Source: Clostridiales bacterium
GTDB lineage: Bacteria > Bacillota > Clostridia > Oscillospirales > Oscillospiraceae
NCBI GenBank assembly: GCA_022785125.1
Contig: JALFRA010000002.1
Span: 1 to 64,000, forward strand
Direction of reading: 5' to 3'
Length of the DNA: 64,000 nt
Made by a program: the position numbers and the translations under genes. Of this stretch, positions 50,442-61,267 are shown piece after piece. The notes beneath the pieces were generated by a model. That model did no database searches and had not been told where the DNA came from. It saw nothing but the letters and a program-made list of their open reading frames with translations. Numbering within the stretch: position 1 is the first letter of the stretch; each line of letters begins with the position of its first letter.

Positions 50442-51221
50442 ATGCAGCTGAATTCCACATTGATTCTCACCGCACCTCCCGCCCACAGCCGGGCGGCTCT
50501 GCGGTTTGGCCTTCCCGTGGCCCATGCGGCCTATCGGGTGGGAGGCGGACCCCATCTCTTCCGGGCCAATATGCCCATATCCGTCCGGGGCGGCCTGATG
50601 GCCCTGGACTGCGTGGGCTTTGACGGCCGGGGTGAGGCTGGGCCCTTCTGCCAGGAGGTCCTGCGGGAGTGCTCCGCCCGAGGGTATGACGGCATTTTAT
50701 GCGACTTTGAGGGCCGTCCCATGCCTCTGTTGGCGGAGATCGTCCGCACCCTGGCCGGTCTCACCCAAAAGCGGGGCTGGCCCCTCTATGTGACCGAGGC
50801 CTACGGCGGTTATGCTGACAGCGCCAAAGTGCTCATCTCCTCCGCCCTGTCCGGCGGCTCTCTGGCCCAGCGTCTGGCGGAGGCGGCGCAGCGGTACGGT
50901 CAGGATCGGGTGGTCCTGGCCATAGAGCGGGTGGCAGAGGACTTTTATCTCCCCTCCCCTTCCGGTCAGGGGCAGCCTCTCAGCCAGGAGGAGCTGCGCC
51001 GGCTGATGGATGAACGCAGTCCCTCCATCTTTTTCTCTACCGAGCTGTGCGCCCACTACTTTACTTATATGTCTCGGGAGAACGGCGCTCATTTCGTTCT
51101 CTTCGACGACGCCGGGTCCATCCGCAAAAAATTACAGGTGGCCCGGGGACTGGGCATCCGGCAGGCGCTGCTGTCCTATCCACAAATTGAAGATCTGCTG
51201 GAGGATATTCTGGCAGGATAG
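50442..51221 (+). CDS. TIM-barrel-like protein, possibly GH18-related
   Basis: 259 residues, no signal peptide. GYDGILCDFEGRP resembles the acid motif of family 18 glycoside hydrolases and spore peptidoglycan hydrolase-like proteins, and repeats of RVVLAIERV and HFVLFDDAGSI suggest barrel strands. The catalytic DxDxE is only partial, so the activity is doubtful. The ATG follows AGGGGG by eight bases, just after the hairpin array. Not confidently assigned. Confidence 0.6.
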   Translation: MQLNSTLILTAPPAHSRAALRFGLPVAHAAYRVGGGPHLFRANMPISVRGGLMALDCVGFDGRGEAGPFCQEVLRECSARGYDGILCDFEGRPMPLLAEIVRTLAGLTQKRGWPLYVTEAYGGYADSAKVLISSALSGGSLAQRLAEAAQRYGQDRVVLAIERVAEDFYLPSPSGQGQPLSQEELRRLMDERSPSIFFSTELCAHYFTYMSRENGAHFVLFDDAGSIRKKLQVARGLGIRQALLSYPQIEDLLEDILAG

Positions 51222-51230
51222 GCAAAGATA

Positions 51231-51267
51231 CAACAGGACCCCGCGCCATAGGCGCGGGGTCCTGTAA
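51231..51267. terminator. Shared hairpin between convergent genes
   Basis: CAGGACCCCGCGCC and its complement around ATA; no long T-run on either side. It separates the plus-strand gene from rpsU. Confidence 0.65.
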
Positions 51268-51276
51268 TCTGTAGCA

Positions 51277-51459
51277 TTAGTAATACTTCTTGCGGTTTTT
51301 GCGGGCGGCCTCAGACTTCTTGCGCCGCTTAACGCTCGGGCTCTCGTAGTGCTCACGCTTGCGAACCTCGGCCAGAACGCCAGACTTGGCACAGCTGCGC
51401 TTGAAACGCTTCAGCGCATTCTCCAAGGACTCGCCGTCCTTCACATGGACTTCCGACAT
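51277..51459 (-). CDS. rpsU: Ribosomal protein S21
   Basis: 60 residues, [21 protein letters not shown], then a very basic tail [23 protein letters not shown] sets the start at 51459. Own promoter at 51534-51562. Confidence 0.95.
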   Translation of the reverse strand: MSEVHVKDGESLENALKRFKRSCAKSGVLAEVRKREHYESPSVKRRKKSEAARKNRKKYY

Positions 51460-51533
51460 TGACTTCCCCTCCCTCCGAAGCGGCGGGGTTCCACCGCCAA
51501 AGGGCCACACATAGATATGGCTTTAACAGAATC

Positions 51534-51562
51534 ATTGTATGCTATATCCAATGAAATGTCAA
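51534..51562 (-). promoter_or_regulatory. Promoter of rpsU
   Basis: Minus strand TTGACA (51557-51562), 17 bases, TACAAT (51534-51539), directly after leuS. Confidence 0.8.
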
Positions 51563-51572
51563 GAGTAGATTT

Positions 51573-53993
<2,421 letters not shown>

Positions 53994-54051
53994 TGACTGC
54001 ACTTCCTCGTATCATATCCTGGCGGCCTCTGCCGCCTCCATAATCCAGCAT

Positions 54052-54080
54052 ATTATACTAGAAATACAACATCAATGCAA
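54052..54080 (-). promoter_or_regulatory. Promoter of leuS
   Basis: Minus strand TTGCAT (54075-54080), 17 bases, TATAAT (54052-54057). Confidence 0.7.
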
Positions 54081-54123
54081 GAAAAACCATCAGGCCCCGC
54101 CGTAAAATACGGCAGGGCCTGGG
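54080..54123 (-). terminator. Terminator of the first sigma/anti-sigma operon
   Basis: CAGGCCCTGCCGTA / TACGGCGGGGCCTG arms (one mismatch), then ATGGTTTTTC on the minus strand. Confidence 0.8.
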
Positions 54124-54140
54124 TCTGCTCCTGTATGACA

Positions 54141-55478
54141 TCACTGGGCATCCAACCGGATGACCGCCTTCTGTCTCTCCAGCAGTTTATACTGCGGAAC
54201 AAAAAACCAGATCTGGGCCACCTTGTCCACATCCCGGTCGTAGGATTCCGCGCTGGGGGTGGAAATGACGGTGATGGTACCGTCGCTCCGGTTCTTGATC
54301 TTGTCCACCCACACGTCCTCAAAGAGATCCTGACCCTCGGCATCCTGAAAATACACCCCGTTCAGCAGGCGGGCATACCAGGCGTTTACCGCCCCCACCG
54401 GCTGCATCTTCACGATGATTTGTCCATCCACCGCTTCATAGCTGGCCGGAGCATACCCTCCGTCGGGATTTCCTGAGTCCGCAGAGGGCAAGTCTTCCAA
54501 CTCCACCACCTGTCTGGGTGAAACTCCGCCCACGGATGTGGTTGGGATGATCTCCAGCTGCTTCAGTCCCCTCACATCCCCGTACAGCTCATAGACGCTG
54601 TCCACATAACTCTCCGGGTCCCAGTAATGGTTGACAACCACCTGGTCATAGGGGATATAGGCTCCGGTATCTCCATCCCGCAGAACAAAGTCATACCAAT
54701 CCTTTTCACTGGAATCCTCCGCCGCCCAACGCAGTCTGAGCAGAGTACCCAAAGGAGACCGCTTCAGGGAGACCGCCTCCACTTGTACCGGCTCTCCCCC
54801 AATTCTGGCGGAAAGGACGGCATCCAGCTCAAACTGCTCTCCCTGGATGGGGTTGACAGAAAAAGCCAGCGTGTTTTCCCACAACAACGGAGCAAGTTCA
54901 CCCGGCTCTGCGGCTCCATATCGCGCCAGCTTCAGCTCCACCTGCTCCCCCTCTTCCAGGGGCGTGCGCAGGAGGACGCGCCAGGCTCCGTACAGCGTGT
55001 GGCCGTCGGCCAGGTATTCCTGGTTTTCAAAGCTGTTGCCATAGCCCTCCATGGAAATATCCTCCCCGCCGGAACACAGGGTCATCCTGGGGGCGTACTG
55101 CCATGTCTCGTCCTGAACGTACAAACAGTAAAAGACGGTGCAGAACGTCCCGTCAGTCGCCACACGATCCACCGTAAACACATCGCCGTTTTCTGCCGTC
55201 ACTGATACGCCCACTGGCTGGGCGCAGGTCTCATACACCTCATTCATACCCAGCATGGCATACTCATTTTGCTCCTTCAGGAACTCAAAGGCCCCCATGT
55301 AATAGGCCGCCGCCGTAATCCCCAGCAAACCGCACATCACCGCCGCCGCCACAAGCACCCGGAACGTATGTCTAGGGGTTTTTACCGGTTCTGATGTCAT
55401 GGCCTCCGTCAGCCGGGTCTGAAAGTCCTGATCCGGCTCCACCTGGTCCATCCAGGTCTGATAATCCTGCTTCAGCAT
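54141..55478 (-). CDS. Membrane anti-sigma-like protein with extracellular domain
   Basis: 445 residues. A cytoplasmic N-terminus of about 40 residues (MLKQDYQTWMDQVEPDQDFQTRLTEAM) is followed by one membrane helix (FRVLVAAAVMCGLLGITAAAYYM) and an extracellular beta-rich part of about 370 residues with no recognised domain (DUF4179-like in layout). The ATG overlaps the sigma gene by seven bases. By position and topology it should hold the ECF sigma factor at the membrane until an envelope signal arrives. Confidence 0.75.
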   Translation of the reverse strand: MLKQDYQTWMDQVEPDQDFQTRLTEAMTSEPVKTPRHTFRVLVAAAVMCGLLGITAAAYYMGAFEFLKEQNEYAMLGMNEVYETCAQPVGVSVTAENGDVFTVDRVATDGTFCTVFYCLYVQDETWQYAPRMTLCSGGEDISMEGYGNSFENQEYLADGHTLYGAWRVLLRTPLEEGEQVELKLARYGAAEPGELAPLLWENTLAFSVNPIQGEQFELDAVLSARIGGEPVQVEAVSLKRSPLGTLLRLRWAAEDSSEKDWYDFVLRDGDTGAYIPYDQVVVNHYWDPESYVDSVYELYGDVRGLKQLEIIPTTSVGGVSPRQVVELEDLPSADSGNPDGGYAPASYEAVDGQIIVKMQPVGAVNAWYARLLNGVYFQDAEGQDLFEDVWVDKIKNRSDGTITVISTPSAESYDRDVDKVAQIWFFVPQYKLLERQKAVIRLDAQ

Positions 55479-55954
55479 GGCGTTTCCTCCTCCTGTAGGT
55501 CCTCCCGCAGCATGGCCCGCGCCCGGCTCAGGCGGGTACGGATGGTCCCCTCCCGCTTGCCCAGCACCTTGGCGATCTCTGCGGTACTCAGCTCCTCGTA
55601 GTAATAGAGATGGACCACCACCCGGTAGTCCTCCGGCAGCGTCAGAATGGCGGCCTCCATGCCCTGCTCCTCCGGCGGCTCCGGCGCGGCCATCTGTCCC
55701 GCCTCCTCCAGGGGCACCGCACGCCTGCGCCAGGGGGAGCGATGCAGATCCCCCGCGCAGTTGGCGGCTACCCGCAGCAGCCAGGCCTTGCAATGCTCCC
55801 CATTCCGAAAAGCAGGGGCCGCCCGCACCAGCCGCAGAAAGGTCTCCTGGGTGATATCCTCCGCATCCTCCCGACTGCCCGTCCGGGCATAGGCCAGCCG
55901 GTATACCGCCGGGCTGTACTGCTCCACCAGCCGGGCGGCTTCCTCCCGATCCAT
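55472..55954 (-). CDS. ECF sigma-70 factor
   Basis: 160 residues from MDREEAARLVEQ (AAAGGAG upstream). Region 2 is YRLAYARTGSREDAEDITQETFLRLVR. Region 4 is LTLPEDYRVVVHLYYYEELSTAEIAKVLGKREGTIRTRLSRARAML. It is followed by its membrane partner. A candidate autoregulated promoter TGTAAC-N17-CGTGTA lies about 50 bases upstream and is shared with the second sigma locus at 58.6 kb. Confidence 0.9.
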   Translation of the reverse strand: MDREEAARLVEQYSPAVYRLAYARTGSREDAEDITQETFLRLVRAAPAFRNGEHCKAWLLRVAANCAGDLHRSPWRRRAVPLEEAGQMAAPEPPEEQGMEAAILTLPEDYRVVVHLYYYEELSTAEIAKVLGKREGTIRTRLSRARAMLREDLQEEETPC

Positions 55955-55984
55955 AGCCCACTCTCCTTTCTCCGTTTCTATGGG

Positions 55985-56013
55985 ATACACGTTTTTGCTC
56001 CGCAAAATGTTAC
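55985..56013 (-). promoter_or_regulatory. Candidate ECF promoter of the first sigma operon
   Basis: Minus strand TTGTAAC, 17 bases, CGTGTA. The same motif and spacing occur upstream of the second sigma gene. Position approximate to a few bases. Confidence 0.5.
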
Positions 56014-56045
56014 AAGCCCCGGCGCTATATTGAAAAACGATAAAA

Positions 56046-56079
56046 ACACATTTACAAGCAATGTGTTCCGTGGTACAGT
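56046..56079 (+). promoter_or_regulatory. Promoter and operator of the DUF2975-HTH pair
   Basis: TTTACA (56051-56056), 17 bases, TACAGT (56074-56079). The inverted repeat ACACATT..AATGTGT (56046-56066) covers the -35 and may bind the small HTH protein. Confidence 0.6.
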
Positions 56080-56100
56080 GATGCCAAAGGAGGGATCGCT

Positions 56101-56688
56101 ATGGAGCGAACCGGAGTTCAGAAACTGGCCCGTGTACTGAAAATACTGGTTACCATCACCTTTGTGTGTAACCTGCTGGTTCTGCCGCTGGTGCCCATTC
56201 TGTCCGCTGCATCCAGCTGTGGTTTTCCCTTGCCGGAGCTGCTCCATGGTATGGGGACTGGGGGCGCCTCCTCAGGTCCGACATATGCCCCCGGCACTAT
56301 GCTCTATCTGGTGCTGGTATCCGGCTGGGGCGATCTTTCCGCCTACACCCTGGTGCTTGCCCTCTTTCTTCTCTTCTGCGGCGCCTGTACAGCAGCCATC
56401 CTGTGGCAGGGTCGTAAGGTTCTGAGCACCATCCTCAGGGGTACCCCCTTCTGCGTGGAAAACGCCGTCTGCCTTCAGCGGTCCGCTCTGCTCTGCTTCC
56501 TGATTTCCGGGGCCGCCCTGGTGCGTGTGATCTGGAGGATATGCTATGCCCAATCCATTACCCCTCTGCTCAGCTACAATATGCTCTTTGTTCCGCTCTT
56601 CTTTCTGGCCGGGCTGCTCTGTCTGGTCATATCCGCCCTCTTCCGCCAGGCGGCGGAAATGAAGGCGGAAAATGACCTGACCATCTGA
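56101..56688 (+). CDS. DUF2975 membrane protein
   Basis: 195 residues with four membrane helices and the layout of DUF2975 (YoaS-like) proteins; GTPFCVENAVCLQRSALLCF is the conserved cytoplasmic loop. It precedes a YozG-like regulator by 12 bases, the usual partner. Function unknown. AAAGGAGGG precedes the ATG. Confidence 0.82.
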   Translation: MERTGVQKLARVLKILVTITFVCNLLVLPLVPILSAASSCGFPLPELLHGMGTGGASSGPTYAPGTMLYLVLVSGWGDLSAYTLVLALFLLFCGACTAAILWQGRKVLSTILRGTPFCVENAVCLQRSALLCFLISGAALVRVIWRICYAQSITPLLSYNMLFVPLFFLAGLLCLVISALFRQAAEMKAENDLTI

Positions 56689-56700
56689 GGAGGTGTTCCC

Positions 56701-56913
56701 ATGCCCATCGTTGTGAATCTGGACGTGATGATGGCCAAGCGGAAAATGAGCCTCAACGAGCTGTCCGCCAAGGTGGACGTCACCCTGGCCAACCTGTCCA
56801 TTCTGAAAAACAACCACGCCCGAGCGGTGCGTTTCACCACCCTGGAGGCCATCTGCAAGGCCCTGGACTGCCAGCCCGGGGATATTCTGGAATATGTGCC
56901 GGAGGAGGAGTGA
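56701..56913 (+). CDS. YozG-like small HTH regulator
   Basis: 70 residues: MPIVVNLDVMMAKRKMSLNELSAKVDVTLANLSILKN, an XRE/Cro helix-turn-helix that fills the whole protein. Partner of the DUF2975 gene; GAGGAGG gives the ribosome site. Probable autorepressor. Confidence 0.88.
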   Translation: MPIVVNLDVMMAKRKMSLNELSAKVDVTLANLSILKNNHARAVRFTTLEAICKALDCQPGDILEYVPEEE

Positions 56914-56928
56914 GCATCCACATCTGTT

Positions 56929-57129
56929 TTGCAGCCAGTTTCTTGTTTCTGTCTCTGCCGGTGTCCTGCGACGGCGGGCTGGTTGGCGGTGGAGGTGATC
57001 CGACGCTGTCTGCTCGACCGTCAGGCCAACGGCGAGGTCAGTCTGTTTGACCACCCCTCCCAGAACTACACCTTCGCCTACTACGACGCGGAGATAAATA
57101 CCCTCCGATACCTGGAATTTGACACATAA
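56929..57129 (+). pseudogene. Possible relict coding segment
   Basis: An open frame whose last 40 codons (CLLDRQANGEVSLFDHPSQ and on to RYLEFDT) look protein-like, without an ATG or ribosome site. It may be the 3' remnant of a gene following the HTH. A hairpin (57131-57170, 18-bp arms) closes it. Confidence 0.3.
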
Positions 57130-57130
57130 A

Positions 57131-57170
57131 GAAGCCGGGGACCCGCTGCTAACAGCGGGTCCCCGGCTTC
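57131..57170. terminator. Strong hairpin between convergent genes
   Basis: 18-bp perfect arms starting GAAGCCGGGGACCCGCTG around CTAA; T-poor flanks. It serves the 57175 gene from the minus side. Confidence 0.65.
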
Positions 57171-57174
57171 TTGC

Positions 57175-58101
57175 TCACGCAGGCTCACACAGGACCGCCA
57201 GCCCCATGTGGTCCGCTACTTCCTGAATCTCCTCCAAGGTCAGCCCTGCACCGTGCATGGTCCAAACCATATGACCGGAAAACAGTTCTGCCCAGAACTG
57301 CCGCTGTCCACTCTCGGTGGTCACCATGGTGATAGCCACCGTGACGCCATCCTGAGTCGTATAGTTTTCACCCTCGCCCAGGAAATACCGGTCCTCCACC
57401 TGCTTGGCCTGAGAAAACCAACTGTATGACAAGGTGAAGGATGCCCCATCCTCCCTCTGGTAGCCGCCGATGAAGGACTGGTAGACCAAATCGTCCCGCT
57501 CCAGGTCGGTCTCGCTCTGATACAGGCAGGTGCCAGGGATGGCCTCATAGTGCTCCTCCAACCAGCTCACATCCCAGCCGGGCGTGGTCCACAGCCCATT
57601 GAGATTGGAGAGTTTCTCCGACTGGTAGAGTTCCGCCCGGCACGCAGTCTCCCCCTTTTGAAATCCAAAGGCCCGCATGGCGGTCCAGCCGTCTGTTTCC
57701 CCACCCTGCCGTTCCTCCAGCAGGGTACCGCCGGCATAGTTATTCCAGTTCTGCTCGTTTTCCTTCACCAGTTGCGCAGGGTCAAAGTCTCCCCCCAGGC
57801 AGGTGGTATAGTATCCTCCCCCGTCCTCTTCAGCTTGCTGCAGCAATTCCTGCTCATCGTCAAAAAAGTGGACCCTGCTCTGAGAGATGGCGATCCCCAC
57901 CGCTCCCGCGGCGGTCACCAAAGCGCAAACTACCGCTGCGGCCAGCGCCGTGCGCCCCACACGCCGGACGGATTTTCTTCCTACCTTCTTTGCCAGCTTT
58001 TCCTGCTCCACTTGTTGCACAACCTCCTTCAACTGAATCTGCGTGGGTCCCATTTGCTCCAGTTCCATCCGGAACGCCTGTTCAAAATTGGGTTCAAACA
58101 T
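57175..58101 (-). CDS. Second membrane anti-sigma-like protein
   Basis: 308 residues from MFEPNFEQAF (GGAGGAAGGGAAC upstream). A cytoplasmic N-terminus (about 50 residues, KLAKKVGRKSVRRVGR before the helix), one membrane helix (TALAAAVVCALVTAAGAVGIAI) and an extracellular domain with EGENYTTQDGVTVAITMV and FWAELFSGHMVWTMHGAGLT, resembling the DUF4367 tail seen in other anti-sigma proteins. It overlaps the sigma gene by eight bases. Confidence 0.75.
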   Translation of the reverse strand: MFEPNFEQAFRMELEQMGPTQIQLKEVVQQVEQEKLAKKVGRKSVRRVGRTALAAAVVCALVTAAGAVGIAISQSRVHFFDDEQELLQQAEEDGGGYYTTCLGGDFDPAQLVKENEQNWNNYAGGTLLEERQGGETDGWTAMRAFGFQKGETACRAELYQSEKLSNLNGLWTTPGWDVSWLEEHYEAIPGTCLYQSETDLERDDLVYQSFIGGYQREDGASFTLSYSWFSQAKQVEDRYFLGEGENYTTQDGVTVAITMVTTESGQRQFWAELFSGHMVWTMHGAGLTLEEIQEVADHMGLAVLCEPA

Positions 58102-58567
58102 GTTCCCTTCCTCCTTCCAGCTCCAGACGCAGCATACCTCTGGCACGGAACAGCCGCGTTTTGATGACGCTCTCGCTTTTACCCAGAATCTCCCCGATCT
58201 CCGCCACGGTCAATCCCTCGTAGTAGTAGAGATGGACCGGCAGCCGGTACTTTTTTGGCAGGGACAGCACCGCCTCCAGCACGCCCCCCTCCTCCGGCTG
58301 AGCCGGGGCGGTCAGGGTCTCACTGAGGGGCTAGGCGTGCCGCCAGGGGGAGCGGAACACATCGTTGACGCAGTTGGCCGCCACACGCAGTAGCCAGGCT
58401 TTGCAGTGGGTCTCGTTTTCAAAGTCCGGCCCGCCCCGTATCAGCCGCAGGAAGGTCTCCTGCATCACATCCTGGGCGTCGGCATGGCTCCCCGTGCGTA
58501 CATAGGCCAGCCGGTAAATGGACGGCCCGTAGGTATGTACGATGCGTTCCAGTTCCTCGTTGTCCAC
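58094..58567 (-). pseudogene. ECF sigma factor split by an in-frame amber codon
   Basis: Region 2 (MDNEELERIVHTYGPSIYRL on to FRSPWRHA) ends at TAG (58331-58333). The same frame then continues PLSETLTAPAQPEEGG into a complete region 4 (LSLPKKYRLPVHLYYYEGLTVAEIGEILGKSESVIKTRL). The intact paralogue at 55472 has Val where the stop lies. A GTG at 58282 with GGAGGAGGGGGG in front could start region 4 separately. It is either a pseudogene or a two-piece sigma factor. Confidence 0.8.
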
Positions 58568-58589
58568 GGCGTTTCCTCCTTTCCGTTCG

Positions 58590-58630
58590 TTCTGCCCTAT
58601 ATACGGACGGGCCGCCTTTCAGGTTACAAA
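58590..58630 (-). promoter_or_regulatory. Candidate ECF promoter of the split sigma gene
   Basis: Minus strand TTGTAAC, 17 bases, CGTATA, ahead of the sigma start; same motif and spacing as at 55985-56013. Confidence 0.5.
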
Positions 58631-58674
58631 TCGCACAAAAAAATTTGGGACCTGCCTCAGGCAGGTCCCGCTGT

Positions 58675-59211
58675 TCAATCGTAGGTATGGTTGCAGATCT
58701 CCCGGATCTTGGCCTGGAGGGTCTTTAGATCCACAAAGCTTTCAGGCCGCTTGGAGGGGTCCCGCAGCAGAGCGGAAGGGTGGAACATGGCCATCATCCA
58801 CACTCCGGCCTTCTCCATCCACTGTCCGTGCTCCCGGGTGATCTTGAAGTCGTCCTTCATCAGCCGAATGGCGGCGATGCGCCCCAGGCAGACAATGATC
58901 TTGGGCCGGATCAGGGCCACCTGATTGCGCAGGTAACCGATGCAGGCCTCCTGCTCAATGTTCAATGGGTCCCGGTTTCCCGGCGGACGGCACTTGACCA
59001 TGTTGCCGATAAACACCTTGTCCCGGCGCAGATCGATCATCTCCAGCATATCGTCCAGCAGCTGGCCCGCCCGGCCCACAAAGGGCCGTCCGGTCAGGTC
59101 CTCCTGTTCGCCGGGACCCTCGCCGATGAACATGACCTCCGCGTCCCGGGCGCCCTCGCCAAAGACCACGTTGTGCCGGGTATCAGCCAGAGAGCACTTG
59201 CGGCAATCCAT
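58675..59211 (-). CDS. Family 4 uracil-DNA glycosylase
   Basis: 178 residues from MDCRKCS. Motif [23 protein letters not shown], the Fe-S cysteines ([23 protein letters not shown]) and [14 protein letters not shown] identify a [4Fe-4S] uracil-DNA glycosylase. The frame is open for at least ten more codons upstream (NWDELYAEC, as in relatives), but no ATG, GTG or TTG with a ribosome site exists there, so the true start is unresolved. It removes uracil from DNA. Confidence 0.92.
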   Translation of the reverse strand: MDCRKCSLADTRHNVVFGEGARDAEVMFIGEGPGEQEDLTGRPFVGRAGQLLDDMLEMIDLRRDKVFIGNMVKCRPPGNRDPLNIEQEACIGYLRNQVALIRPKIIVCLGRIAAIRLMKDDFKITREHGQWMEKAGVWMMAMFHPSALLRDPSKRPESFVDLKTLQAKIREICNHTYD

Positions 59212-59332
59212 ACATTCAGCGTAGAGCTCATCCCAGTTCTTCGTGTCCTCCGCCCCCTTTCTTCGAGGATTTTCCCCATTGTAACATAGGGCCGCCCTCC
59301 TTGCCTAGGGCAGATTTTGTCAAAATTCACAG

Positions 59333-59361
59333 TTGCTTTTCCACGCAAAAGCGCATATACT
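59333..59361 (+). promoter_or_regulatory. Promoter of the T-box-aspS-gatCAB operon
   Basis: TTGCTT (59333-59338), 17 bases, TATACT (59356-59361). Confidence 0.65.
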
Positions 59362-59367
59362 ACGCCC

Positions 59368-59634
59368 ATAAAGGCTGCGACAAAGACCGCCGCCCGTGAG
59401 AGCCGACAGAGAATCCGGGTCACCGACTGAGAGCCCGGTCCGGCAGGATGGGATGGCGCAACACATTTGAGCCGGCGTTTCGAGTCCCGTTGGGAGGTAG
59501 GGCCGCCCGTCTCACCCGCGTTAAGGGTTCCGAGTGGCGTCCGTTGCACACGACGGCGCAATTTTGGGTGGTACCGCGGAGTTGATTCCGTCCCGAAGTC
59601 GTATTGTACGACTTCGGGACTTTTTTTATTTTTT
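59368..59634 (+). promoter_or_regulatory. T-box riboswitch, probably Asn-specific
   Basis: A structured leader ends in the T-box sequence TGGGTGGTACCGCG (59565-59578), which pairs with the acceptor end of uncharged tRNA, followed by a terminator with 14-bp arms (59590-59603 with 59607-59620) and a T-run. In the 3' side of stem I, GGCGCAACACA offers AAC (59460-59462) as specifier, which fits the downstream tRNA-dependent Asn pathway; the specifier call is an inference. Uncharged tRNA should allow read-through into aspS-gatCAB. Confidence 0.9.
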
Positions 59635-59659
59635 TCAAATAAGAAAGGTTGTGAACGGT

Positions 59660-60957
59660 ATGGTATTCCTGGCAAAACAAATCGATAAAGCGGTGGAGGG
59701 CCGGAATAACCAGCCCGTCACCCTCCACGGCGCGGTCCACGCCCTGCGGGACATGGGCGGCATCACCTTCGTCACCCTGCGTACCCGCACCGGCCTGGTC
59801 CAGTGTGTCTGCACCCAAAAGGACGCCCTGGATGGGGCCACCGAGGAGTGCGCCGTTACCGCCGCCGGTATGTGGCGCATTGAACCCCGTGCTCCCGGCG
59901 GGAAAGAGCTGACCGACGCCACCCTCACCGTCCTGTCCCGCCCCGCCGCCCCTCTGCCTGTGCCCCTGTCCAAGAAGAAGCTGGACCTGAATCTGGACAC
60001 CGAGCTGGGCCTGCGGCCGGTGGTGTTGAGAGCCCCCAACGAGCGGGCAGTGTTCCGCATCCAGGCCGCTATCGGCAGAGCCTTCCGGGACTACCTCCAG
60101 AGGGAAGGTTTTACCGAGATCCACACCCCCAAGATCGTCCACGCCGGAGCTGAGGGCGGGTCCAACATCTTCCGGCTGGATTACTTCGGCAAAAAGGCTT
60201 TCCTGGCCCAGTCTCCCCAGTTCTACAAGCAAACTATGGTGGGAGCCTTCGAGCGGGTGTACGAGGTAGCTCCCGTGTTCCGAGCGGAGAAACACGCCAC
60301 CCAGCGGCACCTGAACGAGTACACCTCCCTGGACTTCGAGATGGGCTATATCCAGTCCTTCACCGAAATCATGGAGATGGAACAGGGCTTTCTCCAGCAC
60401 CTGATGGAACTGCTGAAGCAGGAATATTCCACCGAGCTGGCCCTGCTGGATGTGGAGCTGCCCGACGTTTCCAAAATCCCCGCCGTCCGCTTTGACGAGA
60501 TCAAGCGGCTGGCGGCGGAGAAGTACGGCTACCAGATCCGGGACCCCTTCGATCTGGAGCCGGAGGAGGAACACGCCATCGGCAAGTACGCCAAGGAGGA
60601 GTGGGGCAGCGACTTCGTGTTCATTACCCATTATCCCAGTAAAAAACGGCCCTTCTACGCCATGGACGATCCCGCCGATCCCCGCTTCACCCTTTCCTTT
60701 GACCTGCTGTTCCGGGGCCTGGAGGTGACCACCGGTGGCCAGCGCATCCACGACTATGCCGCCCAGGTGGCCAAGATGGAGGCGCGGGACATGGAAACGG
60801 CGGAGTTTGAAAGCTATCTCATGATCCACAAGCACGGGATGCCCCCCACGGTGGGCTGGGCATCGGCCTGGAGCGGCTGACCATGCAGCTGTGCGGTTTG
60901 GACAACGTCCGCCGGGCCTGCCTGTTCCCCAGAGACCGCACCCGGCTTGAGCCTTAA
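59660..60957 (+). CDS. aspS: Aspartyl-tRNA synthetase, archaeal type, with a frameshift near the 3' end
   Basis: An N-terminal OB fold ([20 protein letters not shown]) is followed by class II catalytic motifs: [57 protein letters not shown]. This is the short archaeal type without the bacterial GAD insert. The frame breaks at the C6 run 60842-60847: with one more C the sequence continues as [19 protein letters not shown] on to [11 protein letters not shown] and a TAA at 60955, the expected motif 3 and C-terminus. As written, the frame stops at 60880 and motif 3 is lost. Sequencing error or true mutation cannot be told apart here. Beside gatCAB it is probably the nondiscriminating form making Asp-tRNA(Asn). 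Confidence 0.88.
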
Positions 60958-60969
60958 GGAGGATTGAAC

Positions 60970-61257
60970 ATGAAAATCACCGAAGATATGGTCGACTATA
61001 TCTCCCAGCTCTCCCGGCTCCAGCTGCCGGCGAAGGAGAAAACCGCCATGACGGCGGAGCTGGAGCGCATCGTGGCCTATATGGATGTGCTCAATACTCT
61101 GGATACCACCGATGTGGAGCCCCTGAGCCACATTTTCCCCCTGAAAAACGTGCTGCGCGCCGACGAGGTGGTCCCGTCCTATGACCGGGAGACCCTGCTG
61201 GCCGGGTCTCCCGCCGGGGACGGCGAGACCTTCCTGGTCCCCAAAGCGGTAGAGTGA
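60970..61257 (+). CDS. gatC: Asp/Glu-tRNA amidotransferase subunit C
   Basis: 95 residues, MKITEDMVDYISQLSRLQL, with PLSHIFPLKNVLRADEV near the centre as in GatC, the clamp that stabilises GatA. AAGGAGG lies seven bases before the ATG at 60970, 12 bases after the aspS end. Confidence 0.95.
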   Translation: MKITEDMVDYISQLSRLQLPAKEKTAMTAELERIVAYMDVLNTLDTTDVEPLSHIFPLKNVLRADEVVPSYDRETLLAGSPAGDGETFLVPKAVE

Positions 61258-61267
61258 GGTGGCACAC

